Origin: Lamellibrachia satsuma
Taxonomy: Eukaryota > Annelida > Polychaeta > Sabellida > Siboglinidae
Length of the DNA stretch: 64,000 nt
NCBI GenBank assembly: GCA_033239005.1
Contig: BSQZ01000037.1
Location: 6,101,001-6,165,000 of the forward strand
Direction: 5' to 3'
Shown one piece after another: positions 1 to 31,521 of this stretch. How positions within the stretch are numbered: position 1 is the stretch's first letter; each line of letters starts with the position of its first letter. The translations under genes and the position numbers were made by a program. The notes under the pieces were generated by a model. It saw only the letters and a list, made by a program, of their open reading frames with translations. It was not told the DNA's origin and ran no database searches.

Positions 1-1275
1 TGATGCGTGAAAAGTCTGCAAACTTGGCAAAAAATTGATATACGCATAACTAGTGGGAGGGAAGTCTTTCTCAAAACGAACACAGTTTTAGGGGGTGTAC
101 AGGCCAGTGTTACGAAGCGTGACAAGAGATTGGGAGGGGGTGTCAAAAATAATGTAACATACTTTATGGATAGCCCCTAAACGCACATTAATTTTCATGA
201 AATAAAACTGTTTTCCAATACCTGCTAGTTTTGGCTGTGGTTTATTAATGTTAATCACACCGAAGAAGTTACCATATAAATTACTTTTTAACACATTTTA
301 GAATCAAGCCCACACAGATTTATTTTTACCACTTTGGAAATACATAATGATGAAAAATAAGTTCTGATGTTTGTAAAATAGTGGTGAAAATAAGGTCTGA
401 TGTTAAAATGTTGCAGTTTTTAGTGGTTTATACAAATTCTAATATTTTTGCTAAGCCATTTAGTTTGTTGATCATGGTTTCCAAAATCAAAAAAGCTCTA
501 CCTTGATGGGTTTTTCCATCTTTACATGCTGCACGACTCTGTTAAAGAGCTTTTAGTGTATCAACTTTTAAAACTAAGAGCTGCCTTTGCAATTAAAATT
601 TGCATTGGTATGTCTCAGTTTAGAATCATTTCGCAAAAAAACGTATATAGTATCGGATAGGACAGGCTAGCTCATTTGTGCAAATGTGTCTAGTTTTGAT
701 GCAATAATCGGTCAGACTATTACATTATTAGACATGCATGCACATATAATGAATAAGTCAGGGATTAATACAATAACTTTATTAAATATTAATTCTTTTA
801 CCCTTAGTACCTGGTACAAAAAGCAACAGCACCTTCTCACCCGCACAATATGTTTGTAACAATAAAATGCACTAACAGTCGGAACCAACATAATAATTTA
901 AATTTAATAAACAGAGCATTGTATGCATGCAATAACAAGAATAAAGATGGGACTTTCAGTCGCAGCAGCTCTGTATCTGCAGATCTTGTTCTTCCATTTA
1001 ATGTAATACATTATCTTTTCCTACATGAATGTATGCAGGCAACACTCTCATACAGGCAACAGCTAACAATAATTTCATATTCAGTTAAATTATGGCAGCA
1101 TGAGCAGATGAAACAGTCTTCTGCTGTTTCACATTTAGGTAATCCGCCACCGTGAAGCGAATGAGCAAATAACATTACAACAAATGACACACTAAACATG
1201 TACGTCTCGCATTTGATTGTACACGTCCCAAATTCTAGGGTTTGCTGCACAGGACATTGTGCTGAAATAAACCAG
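1..1275. other. 3' flank of HHAT, no gene seen
   Basis: No supported gene. The ORFs here are short and do not resemble known families. On the minus strand this is the region downstream of the HHAT stop codon. A minus-strand AATAAA (plus-strand TTTATT near 778-783) about 500 bp after the stop is a possible polyadenylation signal, but nothing else supports it. Confidence 0.4.
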
Positions 1276-19952
<18,677 letters not shown>

Positions 19953-21110
19953 TTCACTAGAGTAAAGAGCTCATACAGAAATCCTACATAAAACAGAATC
20001 CATCGGTAAATTTTATGGGCATTTTTAAAATGCACTTCACTATGATGAGCATAAAATCCATCATTAGCTCAATTTCTACGATAAACTCCATACCCCAGTT
20101 GAACAAACAGGTTGAAATATAAGTACCAACCACTTTTGTATGTTGTAATGGAAAATGTAACGTTATAAAAATACAACCTCAAATGAGATTATGTTGACAA
20201 GGAAGGCAATAGGATGTGCATTTTGAGGTATCTATGACATTAAATTTAACCAAGATTTAATAGCAAACACTCACCAAACAACCTTCATCTCTGTATTGCA
20301 TATAATATTTGATAATGTAAACAATAGCCATTTGCAAATTATACATCGCTCACATTTTCAAGGCTGATTTTGTTGTTAAAAACGGGATCTCAATCTTCAT
20401 GCAGTAAACCTGAACTGTAATATAGTGGTTTAACCATGTCACTAAAAAGGAAGTGATTTGGGCAGCTGTAACCTAGCCTATCGTTGTTTTGAATCGAGTA
20501 CTTTCAGTACTAACCATTTATTACACATTGTAGTTGAAACATAGTATACCACATGAATAGCTTTTAATTTCTTCTGTGATGTTTCAAGATTTTTAAAACA
20601 GTTTTGTAAACATGACAAAATGCTCACAAAATGTCAGTTTACATAATTGTGAGAAACACCCAAAGAAAAAATGACATACATATACTGTAAATGTAAGAAT
20701 CAGCCATATTTTAGTTAACATGAGTGAATTACAGCTGCTACATGTATCACAAGGAAGAACTTAAATAATGGCCAAAACATTTTTAGACAAACCTGTTATT
20801 AAGTCGTGCTGTTATCACTCATTCAAAGCAAAGCTTTATTTCAGCACATCTTCTTGCAGCTCACATCGACACAGTGTACTGCTCGAGTGCCGCCAGGAGA
20901 GAGAGTGAGTCCCAAGCCACACTGGCATGTCAGCTATAGATGCATTAATGGACAGCTGCTATATTGTGCTACGGCATACTACCAGTATCTCTTAACACCC
21001 ACCTTTCCTTACAAATTTTTACAGAGCGATTATTCACAGTCCTACATCCAGTTGGGAAGGTGTCATGTCATAGGTGGTCTTGTTTAACTCCAGGTGTCAG
21101 AAGTTGAAAA

Positions 21111-21497
21111 ATGCAGCCTCGGGGGGGGTTCTCATCACTGACATACTGGCTACATTGTAGAATATCACTGGTTGAATATCCCAGGCTATTCCTATTATTA
21201 TTTGCTGTCACAACTTGTCATGGTTCGTTGCCGGGTTTGCCACATTCTGGTCTTTTGGTTGTTTATGATGTAGGACCTGTCATCTGGTTTCTGACATTCT
21301 GTATCTGTTTCTGTGTGTTTCAGTGCATCGTCCTTTCCATGTCCTGGTGTTCACATACAACTGCCACAGTGTGGAGTTTGGTTACCAACAAATCAAAGTG
21401 TTCCAAAACTGACTTCACTAAATTTCCTTTGGGGAGTTTGGGCACGAGATGGGCAAGATGGGGCACGTCTACACACCTAAGGTATAATCTGCCATAA
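21111..21497 (+). other. Conserved open frame in duplication copy A, unknown
   Basis: A 128-codon frame whose last ~90 codons (GLLVVYDVGPVIWFLTFC onward) reappear in copy B at 23672-23941. The opposite strand is also open here (21320-21529 and 23707-23973), so which strand codes, if either, is unclear. I do not recognise a family. It may be the remnant of a mobile element. Confidence 0.25.
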
Positions 21498-21789
21498 CTA
21501 GTGAACTGTTTATGCCAGAAGGGTGACATTTTGCCTTGTTAATCTGTATTTTTTTACTACTTCCAATTACCAAAATTCAACTCCACTAAGGAAAATATAT
21601 GGTATCAATATGTATTGATCACTGGTGTGCAGATATGCCCTAGGGTAACCGCACAGGTATGTGCTAACATACATCACATATTTCAGTTCTTTGCTACAGG
21701 ACAGAACTGCAATGGAAAATTTCAGGCTACAGAACATCATAATATTATGTCTCGCTAGGTGTATCCATAAGTGTTACTTGGGGACCAAA

Positions 21790-22326
21790 TGCGCCCATAA
21801 AAATAATATAAACATAAACAGCTGTTGTTTATATAATACGATCAGGCATGGAGTAATAGTAATATATAAACATAACCAGCTGTCGTTTATATAATACTAT
21901 CAGACATCGGGTAATAGTAATATATAAACATAAACAGCTGTCGTTTATATAATACTATCAGACATGGGGTAATAGTAATATATAATCATAAACAGCTGTC
22001 GTTTATATAATACTATCAGGCATGGGGTAATAGTAATATATAAACATAAACAGCTGTTGTTTATATAATACTATCAGGCATGGGGTAATAGTAATATATA
22101 AACATAACCAGCTGTCGTTTATATAATACTGTCAGGCATGGGGTAATAGTAATATATAAACATAAACAGCTGTCGTTTATATACTATCAGGCATGGGGTA
22201 ATAGTAATATATAAACATAAACAGCTATTGTTTATATAATACTATCAGGTATGGGGTAATAGTGATATATAAACATAAACAGCTGTCGTTTATATAATAC
22301 TATCAGGCATGGGGTAATAGTAATAT
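21790..22326. repeat. 58-bp minisatellite, about nine copies
   Basis: Period 58 bp, seen from CAT at 21847, 21905 and 21963. Each unit has a near-palindromic core ATAAACAGCTGTCGTTTAT. It is inside duplication copy A. The matching array in copy B has about three units. Confidence 0.93.
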
Positions 22327-24254
22327 ACGTTTTTTCTGTAATAGATGAGATTTTTTCATAAGTAATATATCCTAAAGTAATAGATACTAGTCTATTACTT
22401 TTCTGTTAGATCTTCTGCTGCAAATTTACAAAATATCAGGTTTGTTTGCATGTTATTCCAACTGCTAGTAATTGTAAACAATGTACAGACAATGGCTGAG
22501 CTGTTATTCAAACAACATGAAAAGATCAGTTGGCTGATAATTTGATGCATTCAGAAATACCTGCTCAATTAAACAATGCAGGAGTAGCAAGCCAATTACT
22601 AATAATTATTGTGGTCAGATCTTCAAATGGTGCACAAATGTATGTTTAGCTACTACAAATACTTTGAGTTCATATGCAATTCTAGGGTTGGATTGAGGAC
22701 CACATTGGAAATCAAACCAGATTGCACTAGCACAAGAAAATGAGGTTAAATTGATTTTCTTTCAATTCCAATTCAACTTATTCAAAATCTTTCAATTAAA
22801 ATTCTGCTTGGTCAAAATCTTAAAAACAGGATCTCAATTTTCATGCAGTAAACCTGAACTGTAATATAGAGTGGTTTAACCATGTCAATATAAAGGAAGT
22901 GACTTGGGCAACCGTAACCTAGCCTATGGTTGTTTTGAATCGAGTACTTTCAGTACTAACCATTTATCACACATTGTAGTTGAAACATAGCATACCACAT
23001 GAATAGCTTTTAATTTCTTCTGTGGTGTTTCAGGATTTTTAAAACAGTTTTGTAAACATGACAAAATGCCCACAAAATGTCAGTTCATATAATTGTGAGA
23101 AACACCCAAAGAAAAAAATGACGTACATATACTGTAAATGTAAGAATCAGCCATATTTTGGTTAACATGAGTGAATTACTGCTACATGTATCACAAGGAA
23201 GAACTTAAATGATGGCCAAAACATTTTTAGACAAACCTGTTATTAAGTCGTGTTGTTATCACTCATTCAAAGCAAAGCTTTATTTCAGCACATCTTCTTG
23301 CAGCTCATATCGACACAGTGTACTGCTCGAGTGCCGCTAGGAGAGAGAGCGAGTCCCAAGCCACACTAGCATGTCAGCTATAGATGCATTAATGGACAGC
23401 TGCTATATTGTGCTACGGCATACTACCAGTATCTCTTAACAACCACCTTTCCTTACAAATTTTAACAAAGCGATTATTCACATAGTCCTACATCCAGTTG
23501 GGAAGGTGTCATGTCATAGGTGGTCCTATTTAACTCCAGGTGTCAGCAGTTGAACAATGCAGCCTCGGGGGGCTTCGTCACTGACATACTGGCTACGTTG
23601 TTGACATTCATTGGTTGAATATCCCAGGCTATTCCTATTAATTATTTGCTGTCACAACTTGTCATGGTTCGTTGCCGGGTTCGCCACATTCTGGTCTTTT
23701 GGTTGTTCATGATGTAGGACCTGTCATCTGGTTTCTGACATTCTGTATCTGTTTCTGTGTGTTTCTGTGCATCACCCTTTCCATGTCCTGGTGTTCACAT
23801 ACAACTGCCACAGTGTGGAGTTTGGTTACCAACAAATCAAAGTGTTCCAAAACTGACTTCGCTAAATTTCCTTTGGGGAGTTTGGGCATGAGATGGGGAA
23901 GATGGGGCACGTCTACACACCTAAGGTATAATGTGCCATAAGTAGTGAACTGTTTATGCCAGAAGGATGACATTTTGCCTTGTTAATCTGTATTTTTTTT
24001 TGTTTACTACTACCAATTACCAAACTTCAACTCCACTAAGGAAAATATATGGTATCAATATGTGTTGATCACTGGTGTGCGGATATGCCCTAGGGTACCG
24101 GGTCATAACTGCACAGGTATGTGCTAATTAACTTCACATATTTCAGTTCTTTGCTACAGTACTGAACTGCAATGGAAAATTTCAGGCTACAGAACATCAT
24201 AATATTATGTCTCGTTAGGTGTATCAATAAGTGTTACATGGGGACCAAATGTGC

Positions 24255-24440
24255 CCATAAAAATAATATAAACATAAACAGCTGTCGTTTATATAATACT
24301 ATCAGGCATGGGGTAATAGTAATATATAAACATAAACAGCTGTCATTTATATAATACTATCAGGCATGGGGTAATAGTAATATATAAACATAAACAGCTG
24401 TTGTTTATATAATACCATCAACCATTGGGTAATAGTAATA
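24255..24440. repeat. 58-bp minisatellite, about three copies
   Basis: Same unit as the array at 21790-22326, in duplication copy B. Confidence 0.92.
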
Positions 24441-24999
24441 TACGTTTTTTTCTGTAATAGATGAGATTTTTTCATAAGTAATATATCCTAAAGTAATAGA
24501 TACTAGTCTACTACTTTTCTGTTAGATCTTCTGCTGCAAATTTACAAAATATCAGGTTTGTTTGCATGTTATTCCAGCTGCTAGTAATTGTAAACAATGT
24601 ACAGACAATGGCTGAGCTGTTATTCAAACAACATGAACAGACCAGTTGGCTGATAATTTGATGCATTCAGAAATACCTGCTCAATTAAACAATGCAGGAG
24701 TAGCAAGCCAATTACTAATAATTATTGTGGTCAGATCTTCAAATGGTGCACAAATGTATGTTTAGCTACTACAAATACTTTGAGTTCATATGCAATTCTA
24801 GAGTTGGATTGAGGACCACATTGGAAATCAAACCAGATTACACTAGCACAAGAAAATGAGGTTAAATTAATTTTCTTTCAATTCCAATTCAACTTATTCA
24901 AAATCTTTCAATTCAAATTCCGCTTGGTCAAAATCTTTCAATTTAAAATTCAGGAATTGGATAATTCCAATTAATCTTTGAAATCACCCCAGCCCTGTC

Positions 25000-27770
25000 T
25001 GCAATGCCCACTGTTATGCTTACAATTGTTTTACTATACGTCATTAAAGGGATTTGCCATTTAATAACCATAATGTGTGTTTTCTATTGCTACATAACCT
25101 AAGAAATGTGCAGCAGGCTCCAGTGCGCAAAACATCCAACAACTGCATTAGTTGAAGCAATTGTATGGGGAGTAAAATATTTTTATTTCCATAATACAAT
25201 GGCAGTTTCCATAATTAGTTATTAAATTTGTTATTTTGTGGATTTATTTGTGGATTACCTAAGTTAATACCTTGGTAAAAAATCTAAATTACCAGACTTC
25301 TTAAAACCTACCCAGGCTGCAAATGAAATGTTCACGATACCCAAGGCCCGTATTCTCGAATGACTTACGAAATCGTAACTCCAGTTTTTTTGTAAATATG
25401 GCAGCGAAAGAGCATAACTTGAAAAAATTTTCGTAAGTGCTATTCTCGAATCATTTAAGATATGGATTTGCGTAAATATGGCATACATTTTTGCGTAAAG
25501 TTACAACACAAGAAGTTCTGCACTCTGTATTCTGATGGCAATTTTGTCACAACCGAGTGTTATGACGACGTGAGAATGTATTTGTGGGTCTCAACAACAT
25601 CCAGGTATGTACCAATTAAGCATTTTGTAATTTTTTACTGTACGTTGTACTTACATCTGCCGTGTTTCGAAAGCGGCATCCAAGCCTTACCAGTGTCAAT
25701 GGCAATGCACAGCCACAATTGGTGATTTTTGATGCTTTTATGTGGTGATTCCTTGTAACAAATAATGGTTAATCATTAACCCTTACGTCAGTACTTTGCT
25801 TGATCTTGCTTTCTTTGTCCTGACACTGGGAATAAGAACAGTTCATCCTGCACTATTTGTCATGCATCCATCGTTCACCTGGAATCAAGTTCTATGTAGG
25901 CCCTTAGCCAGAAATAAATTTTGCCAGTCTTGAACATTCTAAAAAACCTTAAACGTGCGAACAGCTTCCGTGGAAGCTGTACTTGTCTGTAACAGCTATT
26001 CTTGGCCAAATTGATTTTTCCAATGGCAAGCTAATGGTGGTTGGTATAATGACAACCATTATTGGCCCATTTGGTTTTTGCACTGGTAAGCCCATGCATA
26101 TTAAAGAGCTGTCAAAGCTGGCTCTAAGAGTTGTGCCATAATGTATAGAGCTAAAAAACACACTGCTAACATTTTGGTTAGCTATGGAGGATAAATAAAA
26201 CAGCTTGGCTGTATAAATATCGATTTATTGTAGCTACAAAAAAAATATTGTTTTCTTTATGCTGGTCTTTACATGTTATTCTTGAACTAAGTTACAGTGA
26301 CTATCTAGTCTAAACATTAATATTTCATTATTCATATTGAAACTAATTAGTTAAGTTGTAATCATGCAGATTGCATACTGTAATTATTTGTTTCTTGTTA
26401 TATTCATGATAATTGGGCAAGTGTTATAAGTGACACACTTCTTCTTGCCTTTTACAACATCAAAACTGTGGTTTACATTTTATGTTTGGCTATTTTCTGT
26501 GTTGTGTCGTTGTTGTTGCTGAAATAAAGACCTGATTAACATCAGACAAAAAAGTCAAATGACTGCCGTTATTGGCCGAAATAGGTTTTTCAATGGCAGG
26601 CAAAGTCCGGTTTAACCATTATTGGCCCAATCGAGTTTTACTGCTGTGCAGCAAGGTTGGCGTTTATCACCTGCACAGTAATACTAATAGAAGAAGAGCA
26701 AACACATGAAGGTTCATGAAAAAGTAACTTGAAACTTTATTTTAAATATATAAACATGGAAGTAATGTCTGAAGCATCTTAAGAATTGAAGTCCATGCAT
26801 GAAAATACGTCTAATATGAACAAATATGATTACTGTCACACTCAAATCAAATCCTTGACACTAAAAGTAAACAATTGGTTTTAAAAGTAATACATTAAAA
26901 CACATTACTTTACTGATAAAAAGGAATCATCCAGATTCAGTATTGGCTACTGCCTATTAAACAATATGAATTTACTCGACTGAGCACAGCCTAATCGTTT
27001 GTGGTTTGCCTGCCGTTTGAGTTGAGGAACCGGGAAACTACTAACGTGAATTGGAGCCCGAATCAGACTCGATTTCGACGTCTACCGCAATCGCGCTTGG
27101 CCACTGCAGAGTGCCAGTGGTGGGTGACAAGACAGTAGCGCTTTGGTTAACAGCGGCAGGCACTTCAACATTATGGCTGTTCAGGGACAATCGCAGGAAC
27201 TCTGCTTTTATTCATGTTTACGAGAATGGCATCGATTGTTGTGAACTTTGACATATCGCATCTTTTCACTCACTTGGCAGGTGCCATTTTGAACTCGCCG
27301 CATGACATCCTTGTCACATGATTGTTTCTTCAAATGAGAGCACCAATGGATAGGCACTGAGAAAGGCCATAGAAATGCGTTTCCCAACCAATGACGTACA
27401 CGATTACAATAGAGATCAACTGCATTATCATTATTTTCCAACGATGTCTTGGTTAAAAGTATAGTCTTACAGATCGGCGGTATTCACTATTCTGCCGCCG
27501 ACAACATTCGTCGAACCACGACCGCGTGCGCTAAGAGTCACTAAGTCTATGACAGTTCAAACAATTTTATTATGAAAAAACGTCATTTTGTAAAAAAAAC
27601 CCGTCTTTTATTTTTAAGGGCCTGGTTCTATGGTGTGAGATCTTTATTCTTCTTCTACTGGTATGACTAAGTTCTGATTATGCAAACCGGAAGTTCACGT
27701 CATCAATGTAAACAATGACCAATGTGCTGATGTATAAAAGTATGTATCCATGTATTTCTTGGTATGTGGG
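25000..27770. other. Intergenic, no gene recognised
   Basis: No coding region is supported. GGCCCGTATTCTCGAA near 25346 looks like a transposon end, but no matching opposite end was found. Four copies of a TTATTGGCC-type motif lie at about 26000-26660. The short frames at 27051-27441 resemble nothing I know. Confidence 0.4.
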
Positions 27771-27774
27771 CCTG

Positions 27775-28520
27775 TTCTTATTGACATCCAAGTAAACCCA
27801 GGACCTGTCCAATCAGGTTTCTGTTGCATGTGACAACTGTGAGGTCTGGTTGCACACCAAATGCATTGGCAAGTGACAAGTTATACTTCGCCCAATCTCC
27901 AGGTGTGGTTCATGGAGTTGTTGTGCTTGTGGCCTGCCTGATTTTTCGAATGGTCTTTCTGCTTCGATCACAGCGAACCAAATCATCACTTGTAGTCACA
28001 AAGACCTTAATCCCATGGAAACATCTGCAGCCACAGGAAACCACCCATCTCTTCTAGACATCTCAAGAGCATCGTCACTATCTGACGCTAGTATCAAAAC
28101 CGCACTTATGACACAGGGCAGCCCCACCAGAGTCGCTTGTTTTTTCTGACTTACCCACCCTCCTTCCCCAACTTCTGGTCACAAGATTATGTCTGGTGAC
28201 CAGACATAATCTATGCTACATAGGGGTACCCTCGACTACCTCAACACCCCAACACTACATAGACCCACCTGATTTTAAATTGATTGTTTCAATATCTAGC
28301 AATGACCTGTCACCAGACTTAGCAACTACATAGGAAATCAGTCTATGCAAACTCTGGTTATAAATTTACAGAGCCTCTGCCCAATGAAAGCAGAACTATG
28401 GAATCTGCTCTCAAACATAAAACCAGACATCATTATTGGTTGAGAGACATGGCTGAAACAAGATATCTCTAACGCAGATGGCTACGAAATTTATGATGAT
28501 TTCCCATAAACTACGGCAAC
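27775..28520 (+). pseudogene. Jockey/CR1-type LINE 5' fragment with PHD finger and endonuclease start
   Basis: Plus-strand frames give QVNPGPVQS, then a PHD-like finger VACDNCEVWLHTKCIGK ... CCACGLPDFSNG. Further on comes NIKPDIIIG-ETWLKQDIS followed by DGYEIYDD, the start of an AP endonuclease. Stops and shifts interrupt it. The PHD-endonuclease order is known from invertebrate CR1/Jockey-group LINEs. The rest of the element is absent. Confidence 0.7.
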
Positions 28521-31500
28521 AAAATCCATCACATGTGTCACATGATGTGTCAGTATGATGACTAAGTCGAAAGGCCTTCTTCACTTATCTAAAAAATTTG
28601 AAATCTTTTTGTTTAAACCAGTGCATAAATATAGTATAATTATTGTTGGTCAAAGTCAGTTCTTCATTTGATGGTTTGCCCGAACAACCTTACACTCGTC
28701 ATTGCATTATATGATGAAAGTGTGCAGACTTTCCAGCTTTTCCATGAACAGATGTTGACACTTTTAAAAGCCTGTAAAATTCATAATAATAAAGGTATGG
28801 AACTGAAACTTGGCAAATGAACAAATACAGCATAATGACCTTTTGAGCAACGTAATTTTATTTGAATAAGATAAACAGTAATGGTTGCAGTCCTAACGGT
28901 CATGACATTTTCTGTGAGTTATGACATTGTTGTGGAAGTCATGACATTTTCTGTGAAAATCATGACATTTTCTGTGAAAAATCCTTTCCCCAGCCTATTC
29001 AGAACACAGTGCCACATCGTTCAGTTTACCTTTGCCTTTGTAACACAAGTGGCACTGCCACCTAAGAGTAGTCAAACGCCCCAGTCAGGGCATTGTTCCA
29101 TTAGGCCAAAAACTAACTCATATATTTTGCCCTTCCATTCCAATGCCATCTGGTATCAGAACTAATCATATAAGATTTAAAACTGATATACAACAACTAT
29201 TTCACATGTGTGTTCTGTGACATACCATCTGCACATTGCCACTGACATCAAGGATTTTAAAAATATTTATTAGGAGGGTCAATAATATCACATGACCCAT
29301 CGGACAAAGCGCTTGATTCTACAAACTCGTTAAAACATCAAGATATTTCCGTTGAAATGCTCAATTATGAGATAAATCATAAACTACATGAAAGTATGAT
29401 AACGTGTGAACACTGGAACAAGTATTTTGCTAGTTTCCGTAGCATTATTTTCAGAATATTAATAAGTGAAGTTGAAATTCTGATGAACCTGATTTTGTCT
29501 CAACGGCCGCTGAACTCGGCCGTTACAGATTAACGCCTGATGTTTATTAATTAATTTTCACACGTTCCCACTGCATATAAAAGTCAACCAATCAGATGTT
29601 TTGAAAGAGGAGTAGTTTGGCTTCAATCTGATGTTCCCACGACTTCCATGCATCAAGCGATTATAAACTAGCGGCAGTATAAAGTTTTGATAGTTAATTT
29701 ATTCAAAAAAGTTAAACATGGACAAAAGTGGTAGTTACAAATTTAGTTTCTACGATATTTCATATGGATTTATTTTAATAACATTCTATGTGTAAGAGTG
29801 AATGGATCTGCATCCTCTGTCGTAAAGCGGCAGGCCAATTCGCCGATGTGGGCAGAGCACATGGCATCATCCGCAGTACTGCTAAGCATCGCCGGCAGCT
29901 TTGTTGTTCATGGGATCCCATTCCCGCGATAGGATCATCGTGGCAATATTTTTGCGTTTATTTTATCGACAGTGTTTCATTACATTACTCCTGCTATAAA
30001 AACATAGTACGCAAAACATATGTTAAGCATAAATTTTATTTAATTTTAAATAATTTTTTTTTTAACAAATACAGAAATGCATAATATTACCAATATTATT
30101 ATTCCGATTTAACTAATATAATTAATATATTATGTACTGTTAATGTTGTTACTTATAAATAAAATATATGTTTCACAATATTAAAATTAATTAGTTAATT
30201 CAGTAATATTAATTTGTTGATTATAAAGTTGAGTATAACCTAACTTTTGCCATCTGTAAACAAAGAGTATACAATCTACCAAGTTTGATGGCACTAGTCT
30301 ACGTTCAGTATTTCATGAGCTGTAAATAAAAACAGTTTCTATCTATAAAAGTGCCAGTTTTGGTGCAGTTTGCTCCTCGCAAAGCATCATGGACAAAGTC
30401 ATAGAACTCGTCCAACAAAAATGCCACATTCATAAGTACTCAAATGACCATAACTTCACTTATACAGAATATTTTTTTTTATCCAAAAAGCATGTATGAC
30501 TGTATTAAAAAACAGCGATATCATGATAATTCATATCTATATCAACAAATAGAATTTCTTTGCTCGCATTTCGTTATAAATACGTGGCTTGCCTACCTGC
30601 ACCGTGCTGACAGACAATGTTCAACATATTTCTAACGCCTAAATCATTAAAATGATTTCATATAAGTGCGGATGCATACCTTTATGTTGGGAAGATCGAC
30701 GTACACTTAAATCTTAATTCTAAACACAGTTTTAATTTTTTCTAAAACTGTGTTTAGAAACATTTTCGCTGGTATTTTTTGTGAAAGTAGCGTCTCTGGT
30801 CTAGCGTGCATAAATTAACTAGTATCGTGGCTCGTAGAGCCTCCAATTGACTAGGTTGACCAGTGCCAGTGGGCTACGGATCAACGTGCTCATCGCCGCG
30901 ATAATTGTCCGTTTGTAATAAACTTTTTGCATTCGATGCGTCAAAATGTTTCCTTTTATCTAATTGTTGAATCTCCTCTTGTGGTAATTAATAACGCCAT
31001 GCTACAACATAATTACAACATGAAAAAACAACGTAAAGTATGTACACGACGTCACATTTAATTATAAGGTTTTTACTATGAAACACTCGGAGGAGCCGTG
31101 TCGCTACAATAATTAAAAAAATAACAGAATATTTTCATACCGTTAGCACAATTTGGAGTAGTAAATAAAGTAAATGAGAACGGTATGGTTATCATGGCGC
31201 TCTCGTTCCGCCTGAATGATTTATGCGACGTATACGTGTTGGGCAGACCAGGTGTTTAGTTATCTTGTTAATTGTTTGTATTTTTGAAATGATTGTAGCT
31301 ATCCGACTGCGAGTGTTCTAGATATATATACCTGGTATCAACGATTGTGGACGATCTTTGCTAGTATTATTATATCTCAGTCCGCCCGGTCCGTCCTGGT
31401 TCGTCCTAGTCCGCCTTGCTCTTTAGGTTGCCGCCTCTGCGATTCTCCATAATGGAAACGAGAACCTGATTGAGTACCTTTTTGTGGCTGCGCGCGTTCC
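28521..31500. other. Intergenic, AT-rich, no gene supported
   Basis: No gene recognised. Notable details: a GC-richer patch at about 29800-29950 within an open frame from 29788; TATAAAA boxes near 29576 and 30345, each followed by a short frame starting ATGGACAAA; and a 17-bp-arm hairpin at 30718-30759. Confidence 0.35.
30718..30759. repeat. Perfect hairpin, 17-bp stem and 8-nt loop
   Basis: TTCTAAACACAGTTTTA (30718-30734) and its exact complement (30743-30759) are separated by ATTTTTTC. It is too isolated to assign as a terminator or RNA processing signal. Confidence 0.85.
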
Positions 31501-31521
31501 CACGTACTTGATTTGGGAATT
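31200..31521 (+). promoter_or_regulatory. Putative promoter/5' UTR of the Nudix gene
   Basis: The 320 bp before the start codon are richer in G+C and CpG than the surroundings. They contain a degenerate run of GTCC(G/T)CC(T/C)-type repeats at about 31378-31420. This is inferred only from position and composition. No TATA box or initiator decides the start site. Confidence 0.35.

Larger units (their letters stand above)
20380..24960. repeat. Tandem segmental duplication, two copies of about 2.1-2.4 kb
   Basis: Copy A (about 20380-22823) and copy B (about 22824-24960) align along their length with scattered substitutions and small indels. They share GGGATCTCAAT...CATGCAGTAAACCTG starts, the same middle region and the same GAGGTTAAATT...TTTCAATTCC ends. 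Each has an internal 58-bp minisatellite that differs in copy number. It lies upstream of the HHAT start, between HHAT and the Nudix gene. Confidence 0.9.

Noticed and set aside
25346..27620. Complete Harbinger/MITE-type transposon starting GGCCCGTATTCTCGAA
   Set aside because: No matching inverted end or target duplication was found, so only the single end-like string is noted.
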